49,272 bases of DNA from Bacteroidota bacterium (GCA_013377115.1 JACAAW010000008.1:1-49272), one strand, 5' to 3'. Positions 1-8,338 are shown, numbered from the stretch's first letter. A program made the numbers and translations. The notes: generated by a model not told the origin, from the letters alone.

Positions 1-65
1 GAATTTATTTATCCGAAAAAGGAAAATTCTTTGCAGATGCCATTGCTGCTGATTTATTTTTGTAA
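1..65 (+). CDS. hemW: Radical SAM heme chaperone/coproporphyrinogen oxidase-like protein, C-terminal fragment
   Basis: Only the last 20 codons are present; the gene enters from the left edge and ends with TAA at 63-65. The reading frame starting at base 3 gives IYLSEKGKFFADAIAADLFL. The pattern 'L-[ST]-x-x-G-[KR]-x-x-A-D-x-I-A-x-D-L-F' is typical of the extreme C-terminus of HemN/HemW proteins. The family uses radical SAM chemistry or heme trafficking in the cytoplasm. The other two frames over the same bases give less protein-like text. The assignment rests on a very short match, so it is tentative. Confidence 0.5.
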   Translation, partial: IYLSEKGKFFADAIAADLFL

Positions 66-134
66 ACATCCTTAATGAGTTTCAATTTATTTTTTTTGTA
101 CTTTTAACCTCTCAAAATAAAAGCAAAAATTATT

Positions 135-1676
135 ATGCCGATTTTAGGTTCGATTATAAAGGGAGCAATAGAATTAAGGAGCCGAATACCTAAGGAAATA
201 AAAAAGCCTAATGCGTTCAGAACTCAAAAAAAAGTTTTGAAAAAACTTTTGCGGAGATCAAATATCACCTCTTTCGGTGAACATTATTATTTTTCAGGAA
301 TTTTACGCCAGAAGGATTTTGTAAATGCTTTTCAAACCGCTGTTCCGGTTCATGATTATAATTCAATTTTTCAAAAATGGTGGTATCGTTCAATAAATGG
401 AGAAGCTTATGTTTGCTGGCCTGAGCGACCAAAATATTTTGCACTAAGTTCGGGAACATCTGAAGCAGCTAGTAAACAAATTCCTGTTACCAACGATATG
501 TTGAGGGCAATAAAGAAAGTTAGTGTCCGACAAATTATTTCGCTTGCTCAGTACGACTTACCTCGTGATTTTTATCAAAAAGGAATTTTAATGCTTGGCG
601 GTAGCACGCATTTACAATATAACGGAACTTATTACGAGGGCGATTTATCAGGCATTACAGCTGGAAATATTCCATTTTGGTTTCAACATTTTTATAAACC
701 AGGAAAAAGAATTTCCAAGGAACGCGAGTGGACCAATAAACTTGAGGAAATTGTTAGAAATGCCAAAAACTGGGATATTGGTGTTATTGTTGGCGTTCCT
801 GCATGGCTTCAAATTTTAATGGAAAAGATTATTGAGCATTATCAGGTGAAAACCATTCATGATATTTGGCCTAATTTATCGATTTACGTTCATGGTGGAG
901 TTTCGTTTGTTCCATATAAAAATGGTTTCGAAAAACTATTAGGAAAGCCAATTACCTATATGGAAACCTATTTGGCATCAGAAGGTTTCATTGCTTATCA
1001 AAGCCGCCCGAATACCAATTCCATGCAATTAGTTTTAGATTGTGGTATCTTTTATGAATTTATTCCGTTTAACGAAGATAATTTTGATTTTCAAGGAAAC
1101 ATAAAACCAAACGCAAAAACATTGACGATTCAGGAAGTTGAAGAAAACAAGGAATATGCTTTACTATTAAGTTCATGTGCTGGTGCTTGGCGTTATTTAA
1201 TTGGCGACACCATAAAATTCACATCAAAAGAGCATAACGAAATTGTAATTACTGGGAGGACAAAACATTTTTTAAATTTATGCGGAGAACATCTTTCACA
1301 AGAGAATATGAATAGGGCAATTGAAATGCTTGAATCCGAATTCGATTTAGAAATTAGAGAATTTACTGTGGCTGGAATCAAGCATGAATCAATGTTTGCT
1401 CATAAATGGTATTTAGGGATTGATTCTCATTTTGATTCGGAATTGGCAAAAAATAAAATTGATGAGTATTTAAAGATTCTGAATGATGATTATCGCGTTG
1501 AAAGAATTGCAGCAATAAAAGAAGTAAAAGTTGAAATATTACCGACCAAAATTTTTTATGATTGGATGAAGGAAAAAGGAAAAGAGGGTGGTCAAAATAA
1601 ATTCCCAAGAGTATTAAAAAATGAACAAGCAGCTTTATGGGATGAGTTTGTTTGTGAATATTCAAAAAATAAATAA
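135..1676 (+). CDS. GH3 auxin-responsive promoter family protein (acyl-adenylate/amido-synthetase fold)
   Basis: A 513-residue protein of the GH3 branch of the adenylate-forming superfamily. Plant members join amino acids to acyl acids through an acyl-AMP; the substrate of bacterial members is unknown. The phosphate-binding loop is seen as SSGTS at residues 105-109, the family motif around TYLASEG near residues 279-285, and WRYLIGD near residues 352-358, where the Asp should contact the ribose of ATP. Length matches bacterial GH3 proteins (about 500). There is no signal peptide, so it is probably cytoplasmic. The ATG at 135 follows an AT-rich leader without a clear Shine-Dalgarno. The LysE gene starts 2 bases after its stop, so the two are probably co-transcribed. 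Family call is firm, reaction unknown. Confidence 0.88.
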   Translation: MPILGSIIKGAIELRSRIPKEIKKPNAFRTQKKVLKKLLRRSNITSFGEHYYFSGILRQKDFVNAFQTAVPVHDYNSIFQKWWYRSINGEAYVCWPERPKYFALSSGTSEAASKQIPVTNDMLRAIKKVSVRQIISLAQYDLPRDFYQKGILMLGGSTHLQYNGTYYEGDLSGITAGNIPFWFQHFYKPGKRISKEREWTNKLEEIVRNAKNWDIGVIVGVPAWLQILMEKIIEHYQVKTIHDIWPNLSIYVHGGVSFVPYKNGFEKLLGKPITYMETYLASEGFIAYQSRPNTNSMQLVLDCGIFYEFIPFNEDNFDFQGNIKPNAKTLTIQEVEENKEYALLLSSCAGAWRYLIGDTIKFTSKEHNEIVITGRTKHFLNLCGEHLSQENMNRAIEMLESEFDLEIREFTVAGIKHESMFAHKWYLGIDSHFDSELAKNKIDEYLKILNDDYRVERIAAIKEVKVEILPTKIFYDWMKEKGKEGGQNKFPRVLKNEQAALWDEFVCEYSKNK

Positions 1677-1678
1677 AC

Positions 1679-2326
1679 ATGTTAACAGCTTTATTAAGGG
1701 GAACTGTTTTAGGAATTACCGTCTGCTTTTTAGTTGGACCTGCTTTTTTCTCTTTACTCCAAACAAGTATTCACAGAGGCCTTAAGCAAGGGTTTTTGTT
1801 ATCAATAGGTATTGTTTTAAGCGATATGACTCTAATTGCCTTAAGCTTTTTAGGTGTTTTGCAAGTAATTGATAATAAATCCAACCAATTGGCAATTGGT
1901 ATTATTGGCGGAATCATTCTTATTATTTTTGGAATTGTAACAATTACCCGTAAAGTTTATATGGGAGAAAATGAAGAGAATGCTGAAAAGTTGGAGGAAA
2001 TTAAATCTCCAAAGCCTTCTAATCCATTTATGTATATTTTAAAAGGTTATTTTTTAAATATTGTTAATCCTTTTTTATTGATTTTTTGGGTTGGTGCAAT
2101 GAGTGGCGTTAGTGCTTTATACAAATCAAATACTCACGAAATTATTTATTTTTTCATTGGAACACTGGTTACCATTTTTGCAACCGATATTCTAAAATGC
2201 TTTGTTGCTGATAAAATTAGCAGTTATTTAAAACCAAAAATTTTGCTTTGGGTTAACCGAGTTATGGGTTTAGCGCTTCTAATATCTGGAATTGTCCTGA
2301 TAGTAAGAGCGGTTTACTATTTCTAG
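1679..2326 (+). CDS. LysE/RhtB-family amino-acid exporter
   Basis: A 215-residue inner-membrane protein with about six hydrophobic segments. The N-terminus (GTVLGITVCFLVGPAFFSLL) carries the GP-x-F-F pattern of the LysE/RhtB translocator family, and a second family signature appears in the middle (FLNIVNPFLLIFWVG). Family members export basic or neutral amino acids using the proton gradient; the substrate here cannot be read from sequence. A charged cytoplasmic loop (about residues 95-115, rich in Glu and Lys) separates the two halves. It begins 2 bases after the GH3 gene and ends directly against the convergent metallophosphoesterase gene with no spacer. Confidence 0.85.
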   Translation: MLTALLRGTVLGITVCFLVGPAFFSLLQTSIHRGLKQGFLLSIGIVLSDMTLIALSFLGVLQVIDNKSNQLAIGIIGGIILIIFGIVTITRKVYMGENEENAEKLEEIKSPKPSNPFMYILKGYFLNIVNPFLLIFWVGAMSGVSALYKSNTHEIIYFFIGTLVTIFATDILKCFVADKISSYLKPKILLWVNRVMGLALLISGIVLIVRAVYYF

Positions 2327-3481
2327 TTACAAAAATTCAATTTTAAAATTCACAATTTCCGAATGGCTTCCAATTCTAATTGGAGGTCCCCAAGTTCCAA
2401 AACCACAGGAAACATAAAAGTTCGTATTTCCTTTTTTCAAGAAACCCCAATCTTCTTCAAACATTTTTCCTGTAACAAAATTAAATGGAAATAATTGTCC
2501 ACTATGTGTATGCCCTGAAAGCTGTAAATCAACATTCTCGGTAACAGCCGACATCATGTCAAATGGTTGATGATCCAATAAAATAATAGGCTTTGTTTTG
2601 TCAATTCCTTGCAAAAGTTCTTTTACGGTTTTTCTTTGTTTGCCGGTGTGTCTGACAATATCTTTATCTTCTCTGCCAGCGATAAAAATATCCCCAACCT
2701 TAATAACTGTATCCCTAATCATTTGAACATTGTGAGCGGATAAATATTTACACGCTTCTTCGGCTCCACCAATGTATTCATGGTTTCCAGTAATGGCAAA
2801 GACGCCGTATTTAGATTCAATTCTCAACAGCAATTGACCCAAATCCTGATCAATAACTGGTCGAATATCCTCATCAACGACGTCGCCAGCAAACAAAACA
2901 ATATCAGGCTTAAGGTCGTTTATTTTATTTACAAGATTAAGAAGTCGGCTCTTTCCAATAATGGTTCCTAAATGAATATCAGAAGCCACAACAATATTTA
3001 AGTTTTTAAATTGCTCTGAGTGTTTTGCAAACTTTAAATTGATGGTTTTAATTTTTGTGTTTTTAGCATTAAAATATCCGATTGTTATTATTATTGCTAC
3101 AATTGCTATAGAAAGGAAACCCACAATTGCTTTGGTTTTGAGAATAGAATTCGCAATAAAGCCAGGATAAAACGGAACGAAATAATTGAATACGCGAATC
3201 AAATCTACCAAAACTATTAACAAGAAAAAATAAAGCATGGCTGCAAACCAATAGGAACCAATATAAACAAATATTTGACTAAAAATTCCTGGTGCCGCCC
3301 TTTCTAAAACCCTACCAATAATGTAAGATAGAGCCAAAACAATAAAGCCTATTTGAAAAAAGAGTTTTGATTTTGGAAATAATTGAAATGCCTGAACGCC
3401 TCTTGCATAAATATAATAATTCACTAAACCATGTACCAATAGTATAATGGAAATAAAAATAATAAAAAAACCAGTTTTCAT
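2327..3481 (-). CDS. Membrane-anchored metallophosphoesterase (YkuE/YaeI-like)
   Basis: A 384-residue protein with about four transmembrane segments in residues 1-140, followed by a calcineurin-like phosphoesterase domain. All metal-binding motifs are present: D168-x-H170 (SDIHLG), D200 in AGDVVDED, N233-H234 in TGNHEY, H304 (LLDHQPFD) and H324-x-H326 (SGHTHSGQ). Related YkuE/YaeI proteins hydrolyse phosphate esters, including UDP-diacylglucosamine in some lineages; the substrate here is not known. The catalytic domain probably faces the periplasm. The gene is convergent with lysE and divergent from the START-domain gene, with which it shares a 56-base promoter space. Confidence 0.9.
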   Translation of the reverse strand: MKTGFFIIFISIILLVHGLVNYYIYARGVQAFQLFPKSKLFFQIGFIVLALSYIIGRVLERAAPGIFSQIFVYIGSYWFAAMLYFFLLIVLVDLIRVFNYFVPFYPGFIANSILKTKAIVGFLSIAIVAIIITIGYFNAKNTKIKTINLKFAKHSEQFKNLNIVVASDIHLGTIIGKSRLLNLVNKINDLKPDIVLFAGDVVDEDIRPVIDQDLGQLLLRIESKYGVFAITGNHEYIGGAEEACKYLSAHNVQMIRDTVIKVGDIFIAGREDKDIVRHTGKQRKTVKELLQGIDKTKPIILLDHQPFDMMSAVTENVDLQLSGHTHSGQLFPFNFVTGKMFEEDWGFLKKGNTNFYVSCGFGTWGPPIRIGSHSEIVNFKIEFL

Positions 3482-3537
3482 GTATCGAAATTTGTATAAA
3501 TCAGATTTCTCAATTAGCTTTGAGAAATCTTTTTCTT

Positions 3538-4212
3538 ATGATTAATAAATTGTCCACAAAATTAAATCAAATAATTAAAACTGCTTTTGTTTGTTTTATA
3601 ATATTTGTTAATCCCGCTCTATCCTATGCCCAAGCATGGGAATTAAAAGAAAATAAAAACGGAGTTAAAGTTTATACACGTGAAGTACCAGGCTCTGATT
3701 GTGATGAGTTTAAAGGCGAAGTTACCGTGAAAACCAATTTGGCCAGTCTCATTAACATTATGGATGACTTTAAAAATTATCCAAACTGGGCTTATAACTG
3801 CACTTATGCCGAAAAAGTTAAAAAAGTAAGTGTAAGTGAAGGTTATGCTTATAGTGTTTTAAAAACTCCATGGCCTGTTACTGATCGGGATTTGGTGGTT
3901 CATTATGTAATTACTCAAAATCCAAAAACAAAAGTGGTTACTCTTAAAATGGATGGCGTTAAAGGATTTGTTCCAGATAAAGGAAATGTAAGAATGACGT
4001 ATTTAAAAGGTTTTTATCAATTTACACCAATAAAAAACGGTTACGTTCAAATTGTTTATCAGGTTCATAGCGATCCTGCAGGATCCGTTCCAACTTCGGT
4101 GGTTAATTCTTTTGTGGAAGACACGCCATTCAATACTTTGCTCAATTTGAAAAACAAAGTGGAAAATCCAAAATTTGTAAAAACGTATCGGAAAGAAATT
4201 GTGGAGTTCTAA
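3538..4212 (+). CDS. Secreted START-domain (SRPBCC superfamily) protein
   Basis: The ATG at 3538 gives 224 residues. A TTG six codons earlier is in frame but unnecessary. Residues 1-32 form a signal peptide with a probable cut after SYA, before QAWEL. The rest matches the START/SRPBCC fold; the segment WPVTDRDLVVHYVI is characteristic of START proteins. The fold makes a hydrophobic cavity for lipids or other hydrophobic ligands, and export places this copy in the periplasm. The ligand is unknown. The gene ends one base from the convergent ABC permease gene. Small START proteins of this kind are common in Bacteroidota. Confidence 0.82.
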   Translation: MINKLSTKLNQIIKTAFVCFIIFVNPALSYAQAWELKENKNGVKVYTREVPGSDCDEFKGEVTVKTNLASLINIMDDFKNYPNWAYNCTYAEKVKKVSVSEGYAYSVLKTPWPVTDRDLVVHYVITQNPKTKVVTLKMDGVKGFVPDKGNVRMTYLKGFYQFTPIKNGYVQIVYQVHSDPAGSVPTSVVNSFVEDTPFNTLLNLKNKVENPKFVKTYRKEIVEF

Positions 4213-4213
4213 T

Positions 4214-5335
4214 TTACGATGTCTTCCGATATCTCCAAACGGCCAAGCTCAACATTGTAAACGCAAAAAACAGTAGCGAAAAGAATTCTGTTTTTATTTC
4301 TGCAAAGCCAGAACCTTTTAATAAAACCATTCGCATTATTTTTATGAAATAAGCAACCGGATTGAATTTGGTAATGGTTTGTGCCCATGATGGCATGTTT
4401 TCAATTGATGTAAATAAGCCACTCATCAAAATAAAAATCATCATTATAAAAAACGAAATTAACATCGATTGCTGCTGGGTATTGGTAATTGTGGAAACGA
4501 AAAGTCCCATCGATAAAATAACTATCAGGTAAATTGATGCTACAAAAAAGACAAGACCCAAACTTCCAACCATTGGAATGTTGAAAAGTAATTTCCCCAC
4601 AGTCAAACCAAAAGCCAATTCAAACAATGCTATAAACCAGAACGGAAGCAGCTTTCCAATAATAAATTGATATTTTTTTATTGGTGTAACATTGATTTGT
4701 TCTATAGTTCCTATTTCCTTTTCACGAACAACGTTCATTCCTGACAATAAAAATCCAATAATTGTAACCAATAACACCAATATTCCTGGCACCATAAATG
4801 TTTTGAAATTCAATTCCGGATTGTACCAAAAAGAATAAAATGTATTAATTTGCTTTTGCGAAATGATCGCTGCTGCTGGCTTCCCATTTCTTCCTGCAAG
4901 TTCTTTATTAAATTCACTGATTACTGAAATGGAATATGCATTTATCAATCCTGCAGAAGTACCATTAATGGCATTAACTACCAATTGTAGTTTGTCTTTA
5001 TTTTCTCTGATGAGGTTTTTCTCAAAATTTTCAGGAATACTAATTACCACCTCTGCATTTCCGTTTTTAATGTCTTCCTCAGCAAGTTTATAAGAATTTG
5101 TGCGGTTTGAAATAATGAAAAATGGAGATCTCTGAAATTTTTCTACCAGCTTTTTTGAAGTTGAGGAATAATCATTATCCACAACCACCATGCGAATGTT
5201 TTTCATTTCGAAAGTAGCGGCATGAACAAGAACTATCAACTGAACGATTGGCATAACAAAAATAATTGGTATCATCGCTTTATTGCGAGATATCTGCAAA
5301 AATTCTTTTTGTAATAAAAATAAAATCGTTTTCAT
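4214..5335 (-). CDS. ABC-2 type transporter permease (YbhR-like)
   Basis: A 373-residue permease with the ABC2_membrane_3 layout: one N-terminal transmembrane helix (residues 20-40), a large extracytoplasmic domain (about 45-175), then five or six helices (about 180-370). The cytoplasmic coupling segment REKEIGTIEQINVTPIKKYQ (residues 204-223) is the usual mark of this family. It is the last gene of the efflux operon and starts 2 bases after the stop of the paralogous permease, so the two very likely form a heterodimer. The likely role is export of drugs or other hydrophobic compounds together with the adjacent HlyD and TolC proteins, as proposed for E. coli YbhFSR. Substrate unknown. Confidence 0.88.
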   Translation of the reverse strand: MKTILFLLQKEFLQISRNKAMIPIIFVMPIVQLIVLVHAATFEMKNIRMVVVDNDYSSTSKKLVEKFQRSPFFIISNRTNSYKLAEEDIKNGNAEVVISIPENFEKNLIRENKDKLQLVVNAINGTSAGLINAYSISVISEFNKELAGRNGKPAAAIISQKQINTFYSFWYNPELNFKTFMVPGILVLLVTIIGFLLSGMNVVREKEIGTIEQINVTPIKKYQFIIGKLLPFWFIALFELAFGLTVGKLLFNIPMVGSLGLVFFVASIYLIVILSMGLFVSTITNTQQQSMLISFFIMMIFILMSGLFTSIENMPSWAQTITKFNPVAYFIKIMRMVLLKGSGFAEIKTEFFSLLFFAFTMLSLAVWRYRKTS

Positions 5336-5337
5336 TT

Positions 5338-6444
5338 TTACTCTAATCTAATTTTAAATTTCTTTACGCTTACTAAGATGAAAAATACCATCATCCCAAA
5401 TAAAATCAGTGTTTCTTTCCAAACATAAGCAAAACCAACTCCTTTTAGCATAATGTTTTTTATTATGATAATGAACCATTTTGGTGGCATGATCTGACAA
5501 ATGAATTGCAGTGGTGTTGGCATATTTTCGATTGGAAAAATAAATCCAGAAAGCAATATTGAAGGCAGCATTAATACGAGCATTGAAATCAACATTGCTG
5601 TTTGTTGAGTTTTGGTAAGTGTCGAAATCATGATTCCTAGCGAAAGAGCAGTTAGAATATATAAAACACTTTCTCCTAACAAAAGGAGGATACTTCCGTT
5701 TATTGGAACACCAAAAACAAATTTTCCTAGAATTAATATGACTACTGCGTTAATAAATGAAAGAAAAACATAAGGAACCACTTTTCCAACAATAATTTGT
5801 ATTGGTTTTAGTGGTGAAACAAGGAGCACTTCCATGGTTCCAGTTTCTTTTTCGCGTGTGATTGATATTGAAGTCATCATGGCAGAAATCAGCATTAATA
5901 GCATAGCCATAATACCTGGAACAAACATGAATACACCCTTTAAATCTGGATTATAAAGCATTCGAACCTCAGGAATTATTTGCAAAGGAACTTTGGCGTT
6001 CGGATTTATTTCTTTTAGAAAATCATTCGTGATGGCAATTGTATAATTCACTAAAATGTTTGCAGTATTGGGTTCTGAGGCATCGCTGATGATTTGTAAA
6101 TTTGCTTTTCTTTCTTTTTCAAGGTGTTTGGCAAAATCTTTCTCGAAAACGATCACCAATTTTATGTTGCCTTCTTTAAAACTTTGGTTGATTTCATTAT
6201 AATTGTTGAGATTTTTTTCCAGAAGGAAATAGCCAGAAGAAAGTATTTTTTGTGAGAGTTTTTGTGTGATATTGTCTTTGCTTTGATCAAATATTGCAAT
6301 TTTAGCATCCTTGATTTCGTTGGTAATCACAAAACCAAATAAAAGAAGCTGTACGATTGGTATACCAAATAGAATTGCCATGGTTCTCACATCTCTAAAA
6401 ATGTGATAAAACTCCTTGATGACAAATCCTTTAAATCGTTTCAT
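5338..6444 (-). CDS. ABC-2 type transporter permease (YbhS-like)
   Basis: A 368-residue paralogue of the following permease with the same layout: one N-terminal helix, an extracytoplasmic domain of about 140 residues, then five or six helices. The coupling motif REKETGTMEVLLVSPLKPIQ is at about residues 199-218. It is separated from the upstream ATPase gene by 56 bases that hold a perfect 35-bp palindrome. It should pair with the product of 4214-5335 to form the membrane pore of a YbhFSR-type exporter. Substrate cannot be inferred. Confidence 0.88.
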   Translation of the reverse strand: MKRFKGFVIKEFYHIFRDVRTMAILFGIPIVQLLLFGFVITNEIKDAKIAIFDQSKDNITQKLSQKILSSGYFLLEKNLNNYNEINQSFKEGNIKLVIVFEKDFAKHLEKERKANLQIISDASEPNTANILVNYTIAITNDFLKEINPNAKVPLQIIPEVRMLYNPDLKGVFMFVPGIMAMLLMLISAMMTSISITREKETGTMEVLLVSPLKPIQIIVGKVVPYVFLSFINAVVILILGKFVFGVPINGSILLLLGESVLYILTALSLGIMISTLTKTQQTAMLISMLVLMLPSILLSGFIFPIENMPTPLQFICQIMPPKWFIIIIKNIMLKGVGFAYVWKETLILFGMMVFFILVSVKKFKIRLE

Positions 6445-6458
6445 GTTTATTTATATTT

Positions 6459-6493
6459 CAACCCTCGAAGGGTTTGAAACCCTTCGAGGGTTG
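6459..6493. repeat. Perfect 35-bp palindrome (REP-like intercistronic hairpin)
   Basis: Two 17-base arms, CAACCCTCGAAGGGTTT and its exact reverse complement, are separated by a single G. The element is GC-richer than its surroundings and fills most of the 56-base gap between the second ABC ATPase and the first permease. Transcribed in either direction it forms a very stable hairpin. It lacks the T tract of a terminator in the operon direction, so mRNA stabilisation or a dispersed REP-like element are more likely roles. Each arm is itself a smaller imperfect palindrome (AACCCTTCGAGGGTT type), as in Bacteroidota intergenic repeats. Confidence 0.8.
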
Positions 6494-6500
6494 TTATTAT

Positions 6501-7241
6501 TTATTCGATATTTCTCGCTAATTTCAAAAACACACCTTCCATATTTTTGGTTTCATATTCCTTCATCAAATTCAATGGAGTATCTAAAGCAGCAATTTTT
6601 CCTTCTACCATTATTGAAATTCTATCGCAATATTCTGCTTCGTCCATATAATGCGTTGTTACGAAAATGGTCATTCCATTATGGGCTTCTTCGTAAATCA
6701 TTTCCCAGAATTGCCGACGTGTAATTGGATCAACACCACCAGTAGGTTCATCCAGAAAAACAATTTTTGGCTGATGAAAAATTGCTACGGAAAATGCCAA
6801 CTTTTGTCTCCAGCCAAGCGGTAAATCTTTTATTAGCGTATTTTTTACTTCTTCAAACTTTAATTTTTCTAAAAGAATTTGAGTTCGAACCTTTATTTCT
6901 TTTCTAGAAATACCATAAATTCCACCATAAAAGCGAATGTTTTCAGTGACAGTCAAATCTTCATAAAGCGAGAATTTCTGACTCATATAGCCAATGTTTC
7001 GCTTGATTTTCTCCGTTTCTTTAAACGCATCAAAACCCGCAACTTTGATTTCGCCAGAAGTTGGCGACGAAAGGCCGCATAAAATTCTTATCGTTGTTGT
7101 TTTTCCAGCGCCGTTGGCTCCTAAGAATCCAAAAATTTCTCCCTTTTTCACTTCAAAAGAAAGGTGATCGTTAGCAACGAAATTTCCAAATTTCTTTACC
7201 AAATCACGAACGTAAATAATATTTTCGGTTTCTTCCTGCAT
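6501..7241 (-). CDS. ABC transporter ATPase, YbhF C-terminal half equivalent, degenerate signature motif
   Basis: A 246-residue nucleotide-binding domain. Seen: Walker A GANGAGKTT (41-49), Q-loop Gln at 88 (YMSQKF), Walker B with catalytic Glu165 (VFLDEP) and H-loop His197 (TTHYMDEAE). The ABC signature, normally LSGGQ, is LPLGW (140-144). E. coli YbhF has the same kind of degeneracy in its second half. It is encoded 3 bases after the stop of the other ATPase gene; the two products together (302 + 246 residues) match the length of fused YbhF. It should form a heterodimer in which its own Walker A/H-loop site, completed by the partner's LSGG, is the working ATP site. Confidence 0.92.
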   Translation of the reverse strand: MQEETENIIYVRDLVKKFGNFVANDHLSFEVKKGEIFGFLGANGAGKTTTIRILCGLSSPTSGEIKVAGFDAFKETEKIKRNIGYMSQKFSLYEDLTVTENIRFYGGIYGISRKEIKVRTQILLEKLKFEEVKNTLIKDLPLGWRQKLAFSVAIFHQPKIVFLDEPTGGVDPITRRQFWEMIYEEAHNGMTIFVTTHYMDEAEYCDRISIMVEGKIAALDTPLNLMKEYETKNMEGVFLKLARNIE

Positions 7242-7244
7242 TTT

Positions 7245-8153
7245 TTATTTATTCAAATACGACATAAAACAATCTTCGATATTTGGAGTAATTTTTTGTA
7301 AAACAATATTTTTATGATCTTTTTGCGCTAAATAATTTATTAAATCGTTTTCATTAATTTGATCCCTTTTGTCTGTATAGTGAATAAATTGTCCGAAAGG
7401 AAAAACACTTTCAGAAAATTCAAAACTTCTCAAATCTGCAATTAACTTAAACATGTTTGTTGATTTCACTGCATATAGATTTTTCTCGTAGGCACCAATA
7501 ATATTTTGAGGCGTTTCGATTTTTAGAATTTTTCCATCTTGAATGAGAGCAACTTCATCGCATAATTCTGCTTCATCCATATAGGGCGTGGAAACCAAAA
7601 TCGTAATTCCACTGTTTTTAAGCACTTTCAGCATTTCCCAAAATTCTTTTCGCGAAACCGCATCAACTCCGGTTGTGGGTTCGTCTAAAAACAAAACTTC
7701 GGGTTTGTGAATCATTGCACAAGACAATGCCAGCTTCTGTTTCATTCCACCCGAAAGCTTGCCCGCCAAACGCGTTTTAAAGGGCTCTATTTGCGAGTAA
7801 ATATCTTTGATGAGATGATAGTTGTTTTCGACTGTTGTTCCAAATACGGTTGCGAAAAACCTTAGATTTTCTTCAACGGACAAATCCTGATACAAAGAAA
7901 ATTTTCCAGGCATATAACCAACAATACTTCTGATTTTTTTGTAATCCGTAATATTATTTAATCCTTGTATTTTTGCGGTGCCCGTGTTTTGCTTCAGTAA
8001 GGTAACTAAAATTCTAAAAAGCGTTGTTTTTCCTGCTCCATCCGGACCAATAAATCCAAAAAGAGAGCCACTTTTTACATTAAAACTAATGTTTTTTAGC
8101 GCTTCAACCTTTTCGAAAGATTTGCTAATATTTTCTACCTCAACCGCGTACAT
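7245..8153 (-). CDS. ABC transporter ATPase, YbhF N-terminal half equivalent, degenerate Q- and H-loops
   Basis: A 302-residue nucleotide-binding domain plus a C-terminal extension of about 90 residues. Seen: Walker A GPDGAGKTT (36-44), intact signature LSGGM (133-137) and Walker B with Glu158 (LFLDEP). The Q-loop Gln is replaced by Gly83 (YMPGKF) and the H-loop His by Pro190 (VSTPYMDEAE). These defects match the partner's degenerate signature, so both faults fall in one composite ATP site. First gene of the ABC half of the efflux operon; a 216-base gap with REP-like palindromes and a possible internal promoter separates it from hlyD. Confidence 0.92.
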   Translation of the reverse strand: MYAVEVENISKSFEKVEALKNISFNVKSGSLFGFIGPDGAGKTTLFRILVTLLKQNTGTAKIQGLNNITDYKKIRSIVGYMPGKFSLYQDLSVEENLRFFATVFGTTVENNYHLIKDIYSQIEPFKTRLAGKLSGGMKQKLALSCAMIHKPEVLFLDEPTTGVDAVSRKEFWEMLKVLKNSGITILVSTPYMDEAELCDEVALIQDGKILKIETPQNIIGAYEKNLYAVKSTNMFKLIADLRSFEFSESVFPFGQFIHYTDKRDQINENDLINYLAQKDHKNIVLQKITPNIEDCFMSYLNK

Positions 8154-8171
8154 TTTTTAATCTCTATTTTT

Positions 8172-8226
8172 GGGCTAAAGCCCTTAATTTATTTTTCTCC
8201 AATAATCCACGACCTAAAGGTCGTGG
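8172..8226. repeat. Composite REP-like repeat: two short palindromes
   Basis: GGGCTAAAGCCC at 8172-8183 (5-bp arms around AA) is followed after 23 bases by CCACGACCTAAAGGTCGTGG at 8207-8226 (9-bp arms around AA). Both are much richer in GC than the flanks. Pairs of this kind recur in intergenic regions of many Bacteroidota genomes, from general knowledge. They lie in the hlyD-ATPase gap on the operon strand. No transposase or RAYT gene is in the window. A third, weaker inverted repeat, AAACGTC...GACGTTT, lies at 8263-8269/8285-8291. Confidence 0.7.
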
Positions 8227-8308
8227 CTATTGCTTACAATTTTTATTATATGGCTGATAAAAAAACGTCAAGAACAAGGCTTTAGACGTTTCAAAATTCA
8301 GGAGTTTA

Positions 8309-8338
8309 CAAAGGTAATCGACTGATTTTTGAAACAAG
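8309..8338 (-). promoter_or_regulatory. Possible internal promoter for the ABC ATPase/permease half
   Basis: On the minus strand CTTG (8335-8338) is followed by 18 bases and TACCTTTG (8309-8316), a match to the Bacteroidota -33/-7 pattern TTTG...TAnnTTTG. Transcription would start near 8302 and give a leader of about 150 bases containing the REP-like palindromes before the ATPase start at 8153. The -33 box and spacing are imperfect. Confidence 0.4.

Noticed and set aside
3677-3682. CACGTG core in the START-domain gene as another parS site
   Set aside because: Left flank is ATA instead of TTT; no extended palindrome.
5175-5183. DnaA-box-like TTATCCACA
   Set aside because: A single copy inside the ABC permease gene, with no cluster and no AT-rich unwinding region beside it; not evidence for an origin.
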